Assembly: GCF_020171345.1 (NCBI RefSeq)
Contig: NZ_JAIUZM010000003.1
Location: 372,001 to 436,000, forward strand
Source: Microbulbifer agarilyticus
GTDB taxonomy: Bacteria; Pseudomonadota; Gammaproteobacteria; Pseudomonadales; Cellvibrionaceae
Direction: 5' to 3'
DNA length: 64,000 nt
Made by a program: the position numbers and the translations under genes. Position 1 is the first letter of the stretch. Every line of letters begins with the position of its first letter. The notes beneath the pieces are model-generated. The model had not been told where the DNA came from. It searched no databases and worked only from the letters and a program-made list of their open reading frames with translations. Below, in pieces: positions 35,641 through 44,579 of the stretch.

Positions 35641-35716
35641 GCGGAGTCGTGTAAAGTGCGCAATAGTCAGCTTAGTGACGCTGGCTTAATTTCACGTTAA
35701 ACCCTGCTTTGAGCAC

Positions 35717-35743
35717 AAGGTACCAAGGCTTTTGGTACCTTTT
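35717..35743 (+). terminator. Intrinsic terminator after MscS gene
   Basis: Perfect 10-base-pair stem AAGGTACCAA/TTGGTACCTT (35717-35726 with 35732-35741) with a five-base loop, followed by a short T run. Confidence 0.8.
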
Positions 35744-35974
35744 GGGCTAATTTGGTGATTTATTGGGCATTGTTGGTGAGAAGTAACATTAATTTCACGT
35801 GCAAACCTAGACAGTGGCGCAGTTTTATCTAAGAATCGGTAAGGATCTGTTCGATACATTGAACAGGTGCTTCGAGAAAGTGTCCGCCCTCGCGGAGGAT
35901 TGGGCACCCAAATTGGGGTAGGCGAATCGCCCGCAACCTGGGTGAGCGCAATAACAATAAAAGAGGTTGGCTTA
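35744..35974 (+). promoter_or_regulatory. Long structured leader of the cold-shock gene
   Basis: About 230 non-coding bases before the csp ATG. They include an inverted repeat CTGTTC-N8-GAACAG (35847-35866) and an ACCC/GGGT palindrome near 35906-35919. Long folded 5' leaders are usual for cold-shock genes, where they act as thermosensors. No promoter was confidently located. Confidence 0.45.
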
Positions 35975-36190
35975 ATGAGTGATCGCGTTACGGGTACTGT
36001 GAAGTGGTTTAATAACGCCCGGGGTTATGGTTTTATCACCAGCTCGGAAGGTTCCGAGGATATCTTTGTTCATTACCGCAGCATCCGCGGCGACGGCTAT
36101 AAGACCTTGAATGAAGGTCAGGCAGTCGAGTTCGAAATGCAGCAGGGCGACAAAGGCCTGTTGGCAGAAGACGTGGTTCTCTGTGAGTAA
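35975..36190 (+). CDS. CspA-family cold-shock protein, CspD-like
   Basis: 71-aa single cold-shock domain. The RNA-binding motifs are RNP1 ([13 protein letters not shown]) and RNP2 (DIFVHY). The [11 protein letters not shown] stretch is characteristic of CspD-like members. It binds single-stranded nucleic acid and melts RNA structure. AGAGG lies ahead of the ATG at 35975; the frame extends upstream to 35867 but without family similarity. A strong terminator follows. Confidence 0.94.
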   Translation: MSDRVTGTVKWFNNARGYGFITSSEGSEDIFVHYRSIRGDGYKTLNEGQAVEFEMQQGDKGLLAEDVVLCE

Positions 36191-36236
36191 TTCGCCAACC
36201 ATCTCTGGGTGACTGTCGGAATCGATTTCGGCAGCG

Positions 36237-36293
36237 CACAAAAAAGCCCGCTGGGTAGTGCTTGTTTGGCATTTCCCCGCGGGCTTTTTTGTG
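36237..36293. terminator. Bidirectional terminator between csp and csiV
   Basis: 15-base-pair stem CACAAAAAAGCCCGC/GCGGGCTTTTTTGTG (36237-36251 with 36279-36293) and a 27-base loop, with A- and T-runs on both sides. It lies between convergent genes. Confidence 0.85.
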
Positions 36294-36340
36294 TCTCTCA
36301 TTTTAGAGGGCGCGCGCATCGCGCCTTGCACTGATTGCGA

Positions 36341-37270
36341 TTATTCTGACTGAAGCAGGGGATCCTGCTCTTCATCCTCAGTGTGCTCTACGGTGCGCAC
36401 TTCGATGAGTACCCCCAGTTTCGGGTGGTCAATATAGTGCAGCTCGCCGCTGCGCAGTCTGCGTTCTTCCTGCAGTACTGCAACTCGCTCCGCGATTTTT
36501 TCCACGGGCAATGCCCGCGTGTTTTCTTTGTCGCCAAATGAGGCAAAGTCTGCGCTGGTGCTGAAAGAATTGCTGCCATTGACGGAGTTGGTGGCAGGTT
36601 CGGCCGACGCCCCCAGGCCGAGCGGCTCGCTTTCTGCTACCGGTAGCAAGGGTGCTCGGGGTTGAGTCGGAACGGCAATACCTTGGGCGCCAGTGGACTC
36701 TGCTTGCTGTGGCTCCATATTCCAGTCGGTCGGTTGGAGCTGCGCTTGCTGCGCCCACTCGCTGAACCAGAGGTCGGTACTCAGGTGCAGGTAGCGCGAA
36801 ACACTGATGGTAACGCTGCCTTCCAGCTGGTGATGCTCATCGCTTGGGGTGCCGCCGTTAATTAGGACCGCAGGCGCGTTGCGCTCAGTTTGCAGAACCT
36901 GTCGCCAGGTCTTGTGGAACAGCACGGTGTAGCGCGGATTGCGGTTAAGGCTGGCAACCTTGTTGTTTAGCTGATTCGCGGCCGGCTCCAGTGCCGGCAG
37001 CAGCGGGTCGTTGGTGGACGGCGAGTTGAAGTCGACCCAGTGCTTGTCATAAGCGAGTTTGGGTGTGGCCGGCCAGGTCTCGCGGGAGGTCTGCATGCCT
37101 TCCTCGCGGGAGAAGACGACCATTTCGATTTCAAACTGCGTGCCCGCGTATCCGGCCGCCTGGGCCTCCGCCACACAAAACGCGGCGCTGAGGGCGAGGA
37201 GGGCAGAGTTCGCCAGTCGCTGAAACGGCTTGTTGGGGCCTTGGGTGACCCGGTTAAGAAAGCTGGTCAT
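36341..37270 (-). CDS. csiV: CsiV family exported protein
   Basis: 309-aa secreted protein. A signal peptide (hydrophobic core LALSAAFCVAEAQA) is followed by FEIEMVVFSREEG, a middle RNPRYTVLFHKTWRQVL and GSVTISVSRYLHLSTDLW segment, and a C-terminal LHYIDHPKLGVLIEV motif. This matches CsiV, a divisome-associated peptidoglycan-binding protein first described in Vibrio cholerae. It is 150 bases downstream of mfd on the same strand, the same pairing as in Pseudomonas. Confidence 0.82.
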   Translation of the reverse strand: MTSFLNRVTQGPNKPFQRLANSALLALSAAFCVAEAQAAGYAGTQFEIEMVVFSREEGMQTSRETWPATPKLAYDKHWVDFNSPSTNDPLLPALEPAANQLNNKVASLNRNPRYTVLFHKTWRQVLQTERNAPAVLINGGTPSDEHHQLEGSVTISVSRYLHLSTDLWFSEWAQQAQLQPTDWNMEPQQAESTGAQGIAVPTQPRAPLLPVAESEPLGLGASAEPATNSVNGSNSFSTSADFASFGDKENTRALPVEKIAERVAVLQEERRLRSGELHYIDHPKLGVLIEVRTVEHTEDEEQDPLLQSE

Positions 37271-37420
37271 TTATATATACCGCGTTAATCTAAGCTGTAT
37301 TCTTTCTTTGGCGGCTTGGGTGCCGGCCCGCCGGCCCAGCAATCCTGAACATTGCTTTTGGCTGGCGGATATTTCGGCCATCTTAGCACCCTTTGCGGCC
37401 CGGATCTGTGTCATCTGCCG

Positions 37421-40400
37421 CTATTGCGACAGCTGTTGCAGTACGTCGTTGACCTGTTGCAGGCGCTGCTCCGGGCCGCTTTCGTCGAGCGCGAAGTTCA
37501 GGTGGTTCGCTCCCTGCAGCTGGAAGGTCGTCGGGCGGCTCTGCACCAGTTTCACCAGTGTCAGTGGGTCCACCTTCGCGTTGTCGGCAAATTCAATGCG
37601 TCCCCGGCTGGCAGAGGCTTCCAGTTTGCGAATACCCATCTGATTGGCATTGAGCTTGATCTCGGTGATGCGGAACAGGTGCTTCAGCGGTTCCGGGAAC
37701 AAGCCGAACCGGTCGATCATTTCTACCTGCAGCTCTTTCAGGGCGGTCTTGTCTTCCGCGTTCGCGATGCGTTTGTACATGATCAGCCGGCTGTGCACGT
37801 CCGGCAGGTAGTCTTCAGGAATCAGCGCCGGTACGCGCAGGTTGACGTCGACCGCGGGGGATTCCAGCGGCTCGTCGATATTCGGCGTGCGCCCCTCGCG
37901 AATCGCCTTGACCGCATGGTCCAGCATTTCCATATACAGGTTGAAGCCGACGCTCTGGATCTGTCCGCTTTGCTCTTCGCCCAGCAGTTCCCCGGCGCCG
38001 CGGATCTCCAGGTCGTGGGTGGCGAGCGTAAAGCCCGCCCCCAGGTCCTGGGCTTCGCTGATCGCTTCGAGTCGTTTCACCGCGTCGCCGGTCATCGCCC
38101 GCTTATTCGGGGTCAACAGGTAGGCATAGGCCTGGTGGTGGGAGCGGCCCACACGGCCACGCAGCTGGTGCAGCTGCGCGAGCCCAAACTTGTCGGCGCG
38201 CTCAATCAGAATGGTATTGGCACTGGGGATGTCGATGCCGGTCTCGATGATGGTGGTACACACCAGCACATTGAAGCGCTTGTGGTAAAAATCGCTCATT
38301 ACCTGCTCGAGCTCACGCTCGCGCATCTGGCCGTGGCCAATGCCGATGCGAGCCTCGGGTACCAGCTCCTGAAGTTCCCGGGCGATACGCTCGATACTCT
38401 TCACTTCGTTGTGCAGGAAATAGACCTGACCGCCGCGCAGGACTTCGCGCAGAATCGCTTCTTTGATGAGCGCGTCGTCGCGCTCGCGCACAAAGGTTTT
38501 TACCGAGAGACGGCGCGCCGGCGGTGTGGCGATTACCGACAGATCGCGAATGCCCGCCATGGCCATATTCAATGTCCGTGGAATCGGGGTCGCGGTAAGG
38601 TTGAGGATGTCTACCTCGGAGCGCAGGCTCTTGAGTTTTTCTTTCTGGCGCACCCCAAAGCGGTGTTCCTCATCGATGATCAGCAGTCCCAGGTTTTTAA
38701 ACTTGAGGTCGCTTTGCAGCAGCTTGTGGGTGCCAACGAGAATATCGACTTTGCCTTCGGTGACGCGCTGTTTAATGGCTTCCACTTCCTTATTGCTGCG
38801 GAAGCGGGAAATTACCTCGATAGAAATCGGCCAGTCGGCAAAGCGATCCTGTAGCGACTGGAAATGCTGTTGTGCCAGCAGGGTGGTGGGCACCAGCATG
38901 GCAACCTGTTTTCCGCCGTGCGCGGCCACGAAAGCCGCACGCATGGCCACTTCGGTTTTACCAAAGCCCACATCGCCACACACCAGTCGGTCCATCGGCT
39001 TGTCGGACAGCATGTCGCCCACCACGGCTTCAATGGCGAGTTGCTGGTCCGGGGTCTCCTCAAATGGGAAGCCGGCGGTGAATTCGCGATACGCGAGTCC
39101 CGGGTCGCCAAACGCGTGACCTATGCGTGCCTCGCGCCGTGCATAGATGTCGAGTAGCTCGGCTGCCGCATCGCGGACTTTTTCCGCGGCCTTGCGCTTG
39201 GCTTTCTGCCAGCTTTCGCTACCCAGCTTGTGTAGCGGAGCGAGTTCTTCGTCGGCGCCAGAGTAGCGGCTGATCAGGTGCAAGCTGGCCACGGGCACAT
39301 ACAGCTTGGCGCCATCACCATATTCCAGGGTAAGAAATTCTGCGGGCTGGCCGTCGATATCGAGGCTTTGCAGGCCCTTGTAGCGGCCGACCCCGTGATC
39401 GATATGCACCACCGGCGCATCGATACGCAGTTCCGCCAAGTTTTTTACCGCGTTGTCCGCTTCCTCTTTTGCCTTGCGGCGCCGGCGCTGTTGCAGTACC
39501 CGGTCGCCGAACAGTTGCGGTTCTGCGATCAGGTTGAGCTGCGGGTCTTCAAGGATCAGACCCTGGTCGATAGGGGATACGGTGATTGCAATTTGATCGT
39601 CGCCGTCGACAAAGTCCTGCCAGCAATCGAGGGTCTTCGGCTTCAGGCGAATCCCACTGAGCAGTTCCAGTAGCGCCTCGCGTCGGCCACCGCTTTCCGC
39701 GCAAAACAGCACGCGGCCTTTGTACTCCATTAAATAGGCTTCGAGGGCTTTCAGCGGCTGCTCGGATTTGCCATCGACCGGCAGGCTCGGCGGCTTGCCG
39801 GTAGCGAAGTTGTAATTGCCTTCCGCCTCTGGGAGGGTTTCGTTGGAAAAGAAGGCGCGCGGCAGGTGCTTCAGTGCTCCGTAAAACTCGTCCACATTGA
39901 GCAATACCTGGCGCGGTTCCAGAATGGGGCGGGTCAGGTCGCCGCGGCGGCTCTCAAAGCGGTTTTCCGCTTCCCGCCAGAAGGATTCCACCGGCTGCTT
40001 GAGGTCGCCCTGGATAAACACCTGGCTGCGCGCTGGCAGGTAGTCAAACAGGCTTGCGCACGCATCAAAAAACAGCGGTAGGTAGTATTCGATCCCGGCG
40101 GGAGCGATGCCGGCGCTGATGTCCTGATAGATGGATACGGGGCCCGGATCACAATCAAACTGCCCGTGCCAGCGCTCGAGAAACTTTGCCAGCGCCAGTT
40201 TGTGCATGGGGAATTCGCGCGCCGGCAGCAGATCGATTTGGTCGACCTTGTCCACGGTGCGCTGGTCTTCCGGATCGAAGGTGCGAAGGGATTCAATCTC
40301 GTCGTCAAACAGGTCGATGCGGTAGGGCAGGTTGCTGCCCATTGGGAAGATGTCCATCAGCGAGCCGCGCACGGCGAATTCACCATGTTCATACACGGTA

Positions 40401-40918
40401 TCCACACAGTGGTATCCGGCCTGTTCGAGCAGTTTGCGCTGAGCGTTCAGGTCGAACTTCTGCCCTTCCTTCAATACCAAGGCATTGCCCGCGACATAAT
40501 CCTTGGGCGCTAAACGGTGCAGCAGCGTGCTCACCGGCACAATAACAATGCCACTGCCCATCTGGGGCAATCGATACAGCGTCGCCAGGCGATCCGAGAT
40601 GATGTCCTGGTGGGGAGAGAAGGTGTCGTAGGGCAGGATTTCCCAGTCTGGGAACTGGAAAATTTCCAGTGCGCCATCACCCGAGTGATTGGTGTCGTCG
40701 TCAGCCCCATCTCGCCGCGGCTTGTTAAAAAATTTCAGCTGCACCTCAAGTTGATGTGCTTCCTGGCTGTTACGGGCGATCAGCAGGGTTGGCGCGGAGC
40801 TCGACTGAGCGGCCTTCAGGATGGCAAGGGCTGCGCTGGCGCCGTTCAGCTGCCCCCAGAATTGGCGGTCATTCTGGCTGCGAAATGCGGGTGGGGACAA
40901 AGGGGGGAGCTGGCTCAT
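37421..40918 (-). CDS. mfd: Transcription-repair coupling factor Mfd
   Basis: 1165-aa Mfd ATPase, which displaces stalled RNA polymerase and recruits UvrA. N-terminal UvrB-like domains (GEFAVRGSLMDIFP) precede the RNA polymerase-interacting region (DGAKLYVPVASLHLISRY). The RecG-like helicase has Walker A VCGDVGFGKTEVAMRAAF, DEEHRFGV, TATPIPRTL, and the TRG-motif region (QLRGRVGRSHHQAYAYLL). The C-terminal TRCF domain is complete. AAGGAAAG immediately precedes the ATG. It is divergent from gap. Confidence 0.97.
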   Translation of the reverse strand: MSQLPPLSPPAFRSQNDRQFWGQLNGASAALAILKAAQSSSAPTLLIARNSQEAHQLEVQLKFFNKPRRDGADDDTNHSGDGALEIFQFPDWEILPYDTFSPHQDIISDRLATLYRLPQMGSGIVIVPVSTLLHRLAPKDYVAGNALVLKEGQKFDLNAQRKLLEQAGYHCVDTVYEHGEFAVRGSLMDIFPMGSNLPYRIDLFDDEIESLRTFDPEDQRTVDKVDQIDLLPAREFPMHKLALAKFLERWHGQFDCDPGPVSIYQDISAGIAPAGIEYYLPLFFDACASLFDYLPARSQVFIQGDLKQPVESFWREAENRFESRRGDLTRPILEPRQVLLNVDEFYGALKHLPRAFFSNETLPEAEGNYNFATGKPPSLPVDGKSEQPLKALEAYLMEYKGRVLFCAESGGRREALLELLSGIRLKPKTLDCWQDFVDGDDQIAITVSPIDQGLILEDPQLNLIAEPQLFGDRVLQQRRRRKAKEEADNAVKNLAELRIDAPVVHIDHGVGRYKGLQSLDIDGQPAEFLTLEYGDGAKLYVPVASLHLISRYSGADEELAPLHKLGSESWQKAKRKAAEKVRDAAAELLDIYARREARIGHAFGDPGLAYREFTAGFPFEETPDQQLAIEAVVGDMLSDKPMDRLVCGDVGFGKTEVAMRAAFVAAHGGKQVAMLVPTTLLAQQHFQSLQDRFADWPISIEVISRFRSNKEVEAIKQRVTEGKVDILVGTHKLLQSDLKFKNLGLLIIDEEHRFGVRQKEKLKSLRSEVDILNLTATPIPRTLNMAMAGIRDLSVIATPPARRLSVKTFVRERDDALIKEAILREVLRGGQVYFLHNEVKSIERIARELQELVPEARIGIGHGQMRERELEQVMSDFYHKRFNVLVCTTIIETGIDIPSANTILIERADKFGLAQLHQLRGRVGRSHHQAYAYLLTPNKRAMTGDAVKRLEAISEAQDLGAGFTLATHDLEIRGAGELLGEEQSGQIQSVGFNLYMEMLDHAVKAIREGRTPNIDEPLESPAVDVNLRVPALIPEDYLPDVHSRLIMYKRIANAEDKTALKELQVEMIDRFGLFPEPLKHLFRITEIKLNANQMGIRKLEASASRGRIEFADNAKVDPLTLVKLVQSRPTTFQLQGANHLNFALDESGPEQRLQQVNDVLQQLSQ

Positions 40919-41273
40919 CTTTCCTTATAATTCCGTGCTTTCTGACCGGTCTCGGCCTTGGAGGGCACGTATTGTAGCGGTGAACCGCCGAGCTTGCAGG
41001 TCGGTGTTTTTGGGGGTTGCAGTGGGGGCGTCCAGACAGGGCGCTTACGCCGAGAAAAAAGCCGTTTTTTCTGTTTCGCGAATGTAGTTTAACTACAGTT
41101 TTTAGGCCATTTTTTGCACGGTTGCGCGGCCAGATTTGAATACACATAATTCGCCCGCCTTCCGGTTGGAGGCAAGATTTTGAGCCATTCTTAACATTCA
41201 GATGGCCCAAATACGCAGCTTGTACTCCGGCCAGGGCAAGACCCAAATTTACCCTTTGCAGAGGTGTCTGACT
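40919..41273. promoter_or_regulatory. Divergent region, mfd / gap
   Basis: 355 bases carrying promoters for mfd and the GAPDH gene. The clearest element is a 15-base palindrome at 41083-41097 (see separate entry). A TTTTTTC/GAAAAAAG-like repeat (41054-41070) lies just upstream of it. No other gene recognised. Confidence 0.4.
41083..41097. promoter_or_regulatory. HexR-like operator upstream of gap
   Basis: TGTAGTTTAACTACA is a perfect 7-1-7 palindrome. It agrees with the TGTARTNNNAYTACA type motif reported for HexR, the sugar-phosphate-sensing regulator of central carbon genes in Shewanella and relatives. It lies about 180 bases before the GAPDH start codon. The regulator gene itself is not in the window. 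Confidence 0.55.
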
Positions 41274-42731
41274 GTGACTCAGAAGCGACCGAAGCCCGCT
41301 GACTTTTTCAAGGACTGGAAAGCGCGTGAAGCGCTGGCGGAATCCATGATTCCGATGATTGGCAAGCTCAACCGGGAAAGTAATGTCGGCATTTATATGT
41401 ACGGCAAGAACCTGGTGAACCGCTCCGTTCTCACCATTATGAAGGCACATCGTTTTGTGCGTCAGGTTGAGGAAAACGAGCTGTCTGAGTTTGAGACCTA
41501 TCCAGTTCTCGAGGCGATCTGCAAACTCGACCTGGGCCCGGTGCATATCGACCTGGGTACCCTCACCAACAAATATATGCGCGACGAGCGCGGCCTGTCG
41601 ATTGAAGACTTCGTGCGCGAAGAGCTTTCCGACGCCTCTGGCGCCCGCAAACCGCTGCCTGAGTCCCAGGATGTGGTGATCTACGGTTTCGGCCGTATTG
41701 GCCGCCTGGTAGCGCGCCTGCTGATCGAAAAGGCGGGTAGTGGCGATGTACTGCGCCTGCGTGCGATCGTACTGCGTAAAGGCAAGGCGGATAACGACCT
41801 GGTCAAGCGCGCCTCCCTGTTGCGTCGCGATTCCGTGCACGGCGCTTTCAACGGCACCATTCGTGTAGACGAAGAGACCAGCACGCTGATCTGCAACGGC
41901 AACGAAGTAAAGGTCATCTACGCGAACTCCCCGGAGGAAGTGGATTACACCGAGCACGGCATCAACAACGCCCTGATCGTCGACAGCACCGGCGTGTGGC
42001 GCGACGAAGCGGGCCTGTCCCAGCACCTGGAGTGCAAGGGTGCGTCCAAGGTGCTGCTCACGGCACCGGGCAAGGGTGACCTCAAGAACATCGTTTACGG
42101 TATCAACAACGGCGACATCAAGCCGGAAGACAAGATCCTGTCCGCGGCTTCGTGTACCACCAACGCCATCGTGCCGGTACTGAAGGCGATGATGGACAAG
42201 TTCGGGGTTGAGCACGGTCACGTAGAAACCGTACACGCCTACACCAACGACCAAAACCTGATCGACAACTACCACAAGGGTGAGCGCCGTGGTCGCTCTG
42301 CCGCCCTCAACATGGTGTTGACCGAGACTGGTGCTGCCAAGGCGGTATCCAAGGCGCTGCCGGAGTTGAAGGGCAAGCTGACCGGTAACGCGATTCGCGT
42401 ACCGACCCCGAATGTGTCCATGGCGATCCTGAATCTGCGTCTGGGCAAGGAGACCACCAAGGAAGAGTTGAACGAGTACCTGCGCGATGTGGCGCTGCAC
42501 TCGCCGCTGCGTCAGCAGATCGACTTCACTAACTCGCCGGAAGTGGTTTCCAGCGATTTTGTCGGCTCCCGTCGCGCCTGTGTGTTTGACTCAACGGCCA
42601 CTATTGTCGAAGACGACAATGCGGTGCTCTACTGCTGGTACGACAACGAGTTCGGCTACAGCTGTCAGGTAGTGCGTTGTCTGGAGGATATGGCTGGCGT
42701 GCGTTACGAGCTGTTCCCAAAGAAGGACTGA
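41274..42731 (+). CDS. gap: Glyceraldehyde-3-phosphate dehydrogenase, N-terminally extended
   Basis: 485-aa GAPDH of the long Pseudomonas type. About 130 N-terminal residues (DFFKDWKAREALAESMIPMIGKL, VNRSVLTIMKAHRFVRQ) precede a normal GAPDH core. That core has the nucleotide-binding VVIYGFGRIGRLVARLL, catalytic Cys294 in SAASCTTNAIVPVL, and RRGRSAALNMVLTETGAA. The GTG start at 41274 has AGAGG upstream and matches the family start (TQK); longer in-frame starts were rejected. It probably has a gluconeogenic or combined role in organisms that degrade sugars by the Entner-Doudoroff route. A HexR-like palindrome lies upstream. Confidence 0.93.
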   Translation: MTQKRPKPADFFKDWKAREALAESMIPMIGKLNRESNVGIYMYGKNLVNRSVLTIMKAHRFVRQVEENELSEFETYPVLEAICKLDLGPVHIDLGTLTNKYMRDERGLSIEDFVREELSDASGARKPLPESQDVVIYGFGRIGRLVARLLIEKAGSGDVLRLRAIVLRKGKADNDLVKRASLLRRDSVHGAFNGTIRVDEETSTLICNGNEVKVIYANSPEEVDYTEHGINNALIVDSTGVWRDEAGLSQHLECKGASKVLLTAPGKGDLKNIVYGINNGDIKPEDKILSAASCTTNAIVPVLKAMMDKFGVEHGHVETVHAYTNDQNLIDNYHKGERRGRSAALNMVLTETGAAKAVSKALPELKGKLTGNAIRVPTPNVSMAILNLRLGKETTKEELNEYLRDVALHSPLRQQIDFTNSPEVVSSDFVGSRRACVFDSTATIVEDDNAVLYCWYDNEFGYSCQVVRCLEDMAGVRYELFPKKD

Positions 42732-43235
42732 TCTCGACGCCTTAGTCAGAGGGGGTGATCTGCGTGATCACTGGTTGACCAGATTGATCCCGCGCCACCC
42801 CGGTCGCAATGGCCGGCGGTGGCGCCTCCAACTAAAGTCTTTGTTTTTTCAGCAAAAATTTCCTCATCTGGGGCCGATTTGACCCCATCTGCTCTGGTAA
42901 ACCCCCTGTACGATCCTTATAATGCGCGCGATTTTGCGGGGCTGCTGTGTGCCGGGAAATCAACGCATAGACTGCGGGTTGCCAAGGCAATAGCAGTGCG
43001 TTGCTCCCGGACTCTGAGTCATTTCTTCATATTACCTGTGGTGCCGGCCGGCGATGCCCGTCGGGCTTAAGGCTGCTGATTAGTAGCTACTCTTTACAGA
43101 GTTCACCTCGAGGCTTGTGTCGGCTCAATTTGGCCTAAGCCCCCGCGCAACGGTTTCTTTTTACTCCGGGCTCAAAAGGCCCAGAAATTTTTAAAACCTA
43201 CTAAATCTACCAACTTAGAACTTAGGCACAGGCGT
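42732..43235 (+). promoter_or_regulatory. 500-base intergenic region / leader upstream of nqrA
   Basis: Contains a large GC-rich hairpin (42792-42825) after gap, a perfect TATAAT at 42918-42923 without a matching -35, then about 310 bases before the nqrA ATG. Within that leader are GCCGGCCGGC, a GCCCG/CGGGC pair near 43055-43066 and GGGC-N7-GCCC at 43168-43182. No open frame with family features was seen. Confidence 0.4.
42792..42825 (+). terminator. Probable terminator after gap
   Basis: Stem GCGCCACC/GGTGGCGC (42792-42799 with 42818-42825), extended inside by CCGG/CCGG with one bulge, and a nine-base loop. A T-rich stretch follows only after about 13 bases, so efficiency is uncertain. Confidence 0.5.
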
Positions 43236-44576
43236 ATGAGAAAGATCCGTCGGGGATTGGATTTACCCATATCCGGCGCGCCCGAGCAGGTCATCCACGA
43301 TGGCCCTGCAGCCAAGACTGTTGCGGTGGTTGGTCCCGATTACAACGGGATGAAGCCCACTATGGCAGTTGCGGAAGGGGATAGCGTCAAACTCGGACAA
43401 TTGCTGTTCACTGACAAAAAGACGGACGGTGTACGCTATACCGCTCCGGCTGCGGGCCGCGTAGTCGCGGTTAACCGTGGCGTTCGTCGTGTACTGCAAT
43501 CCGTAGTGATTGAAGTAGAAGGCGACGAAGCCGAGCAGTTTGCGAGCTACAGCGCTGACCAGCTGGCCAGCCTGACCGCAGAGCAGGTTCGCGAGAACCT
43601 TGTCGAGTCCGGTCTGTGGACCGCACTGCGTACCCGCCCGTACAGCAAAGTGCCGGCCCTGGACGCCGAGCCTTCTGCGCTCTTCATCAATGCGATGGAT
43701 ACCAATCCGCTGGCAGCCGACCCGGTTGTCGTGATTGCCGAGCAGCGTGAAGCATTTGCACAGGGTGTTGAAATCCTGTCCAAGCTGGCAGACAAGACCT
43801 TCGTCTGTACCGCTCCGGATGCCGATATTCCGGTACCGAGCGTTGCCACTGTTCAGCGCGAAGCCTTTGCTGGCCCGCACCCCGCTGGTCTGTCTGGTAC
43901 CCACATCCACTTCCTGCACCCGGTTAAGCCCGGTCGTCAGGTATGGACCATCGGTTATCAGGACGTGATCGCGGTAGGTAAGCTGTTCGAAACCGGCAAG
44001 CTGTACGCCGATCGCGTTGTTGCCCTGGGTGGCCCGCGTGTAACCAAGCCGCGTCTTCTGCGCACTCGTCTGGGTGCCGATCTGACAGCGCTGGTCGCCG
44101 GTGAAACCGAAGGTGCTGACAACCGCGTAATCTCCGGTTCCGTATTCGGTGGTCGCACCGCGAACGGAACGCTGGGTTACCTGGGTCGTTACCACAACCA
44201 GGTGAGCGTGTTGGAAGAGGGCCGTGAGCGCCCGATGCTGCACTACTTCACGCCTGGTGCGAACCGTTTCTCTGTGCTGCCGATCTACGTCAGCAACTTC
44301 CTGAAAAACAAACTGTTCAACTTCACCACCAGTGCCAACGGCTCCGAGCGTGCCATGGTGCCGATCGGTGTTTACGAGCGTGTTATGCCGCTGAACGTCC
44401 TGCCGACCCAGCTTCTGCGTGCGCTGATCGTGGGTGATACCCAGGTAGCTCAGCAGCTGGGCGCCCTGGAACTGGACGAAGAAGATTTGGCCCTGTGTAC
44501 CTTCGTGTGCCCGGGCAAGTATGAGTTTGGCCCCATCCTGCGGGACAACCTGACCCGTATTGAGAAGGAGGGCTAA
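43236..44576 (+). CDS. nqrA: Na+-NQR subunit A
   Basis: 446-aa NqrA, the peripheral cytoplasmic subunit of the sodium-pumping NADH:quinone oxidoreductase. It begins [18 protein letters not shown] and has [23 protein letters not shown] (biotinyl/lipoyl-like fold), then [24 protein letters not shown] at the end, as in the family. It is the first gene of a six-gene nqr operon; the following start is 3 bases past its stop. Confidence 0.97.
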   Translation: MRKIRRGLDLPISGAPEQVIHDGPAAKTVAVVGPDYNGMKPTMAVAEGDSVKLGQLLFTDKKTDGVRYTAPAAGRVVAVNRGVRRVLQSVVIEVEGDEAEQFASYSADQLASLTAEQVRENLVESGLWTALRTRPYSKVPALDAEPSALFINAMDTNPLAADPVVVIAEQREAFAQGVEILSKLADKTFVCTAPDADIPVPSVATVQREAFAGPHPAGLSGTHIHFLHPVKPGRQVWTIGYQDVIAVGKLFETGKLYADRVVALGGPRVTKPRLLRTRLGADLTALVAGETEGADNRVISGSVFGGRTANGTLGYLGRYHNQVSVLEEGRERPMLHYFTPGANRFSVLPIYVSNFLKNKLFNFTTSANGSERAMVPIGVYERVMPLNVLPTQLLRALIVGDTQVAQQLGALELDEEDLALCTFVCPGKYEFGPILRDNLTRIEKEG

Positions 44577-44579
44577 GAC

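Noticed and set aside
37352-38854. 500-aa plus-strand open frame opposite mfd
   Set aside because: Antisense shadow of the conserved Mfd helicase.
40869-42500. 543-aa minus-strand open frame opposite GAPDH
   Set aside because: Mirrors the GAPDH codons; no family features or ribosome site.
42819-43070. 83-aa plus-strand frame before nqrA
   Set aside because: No ribosome site, no domain, and it spans the candidate promoter.
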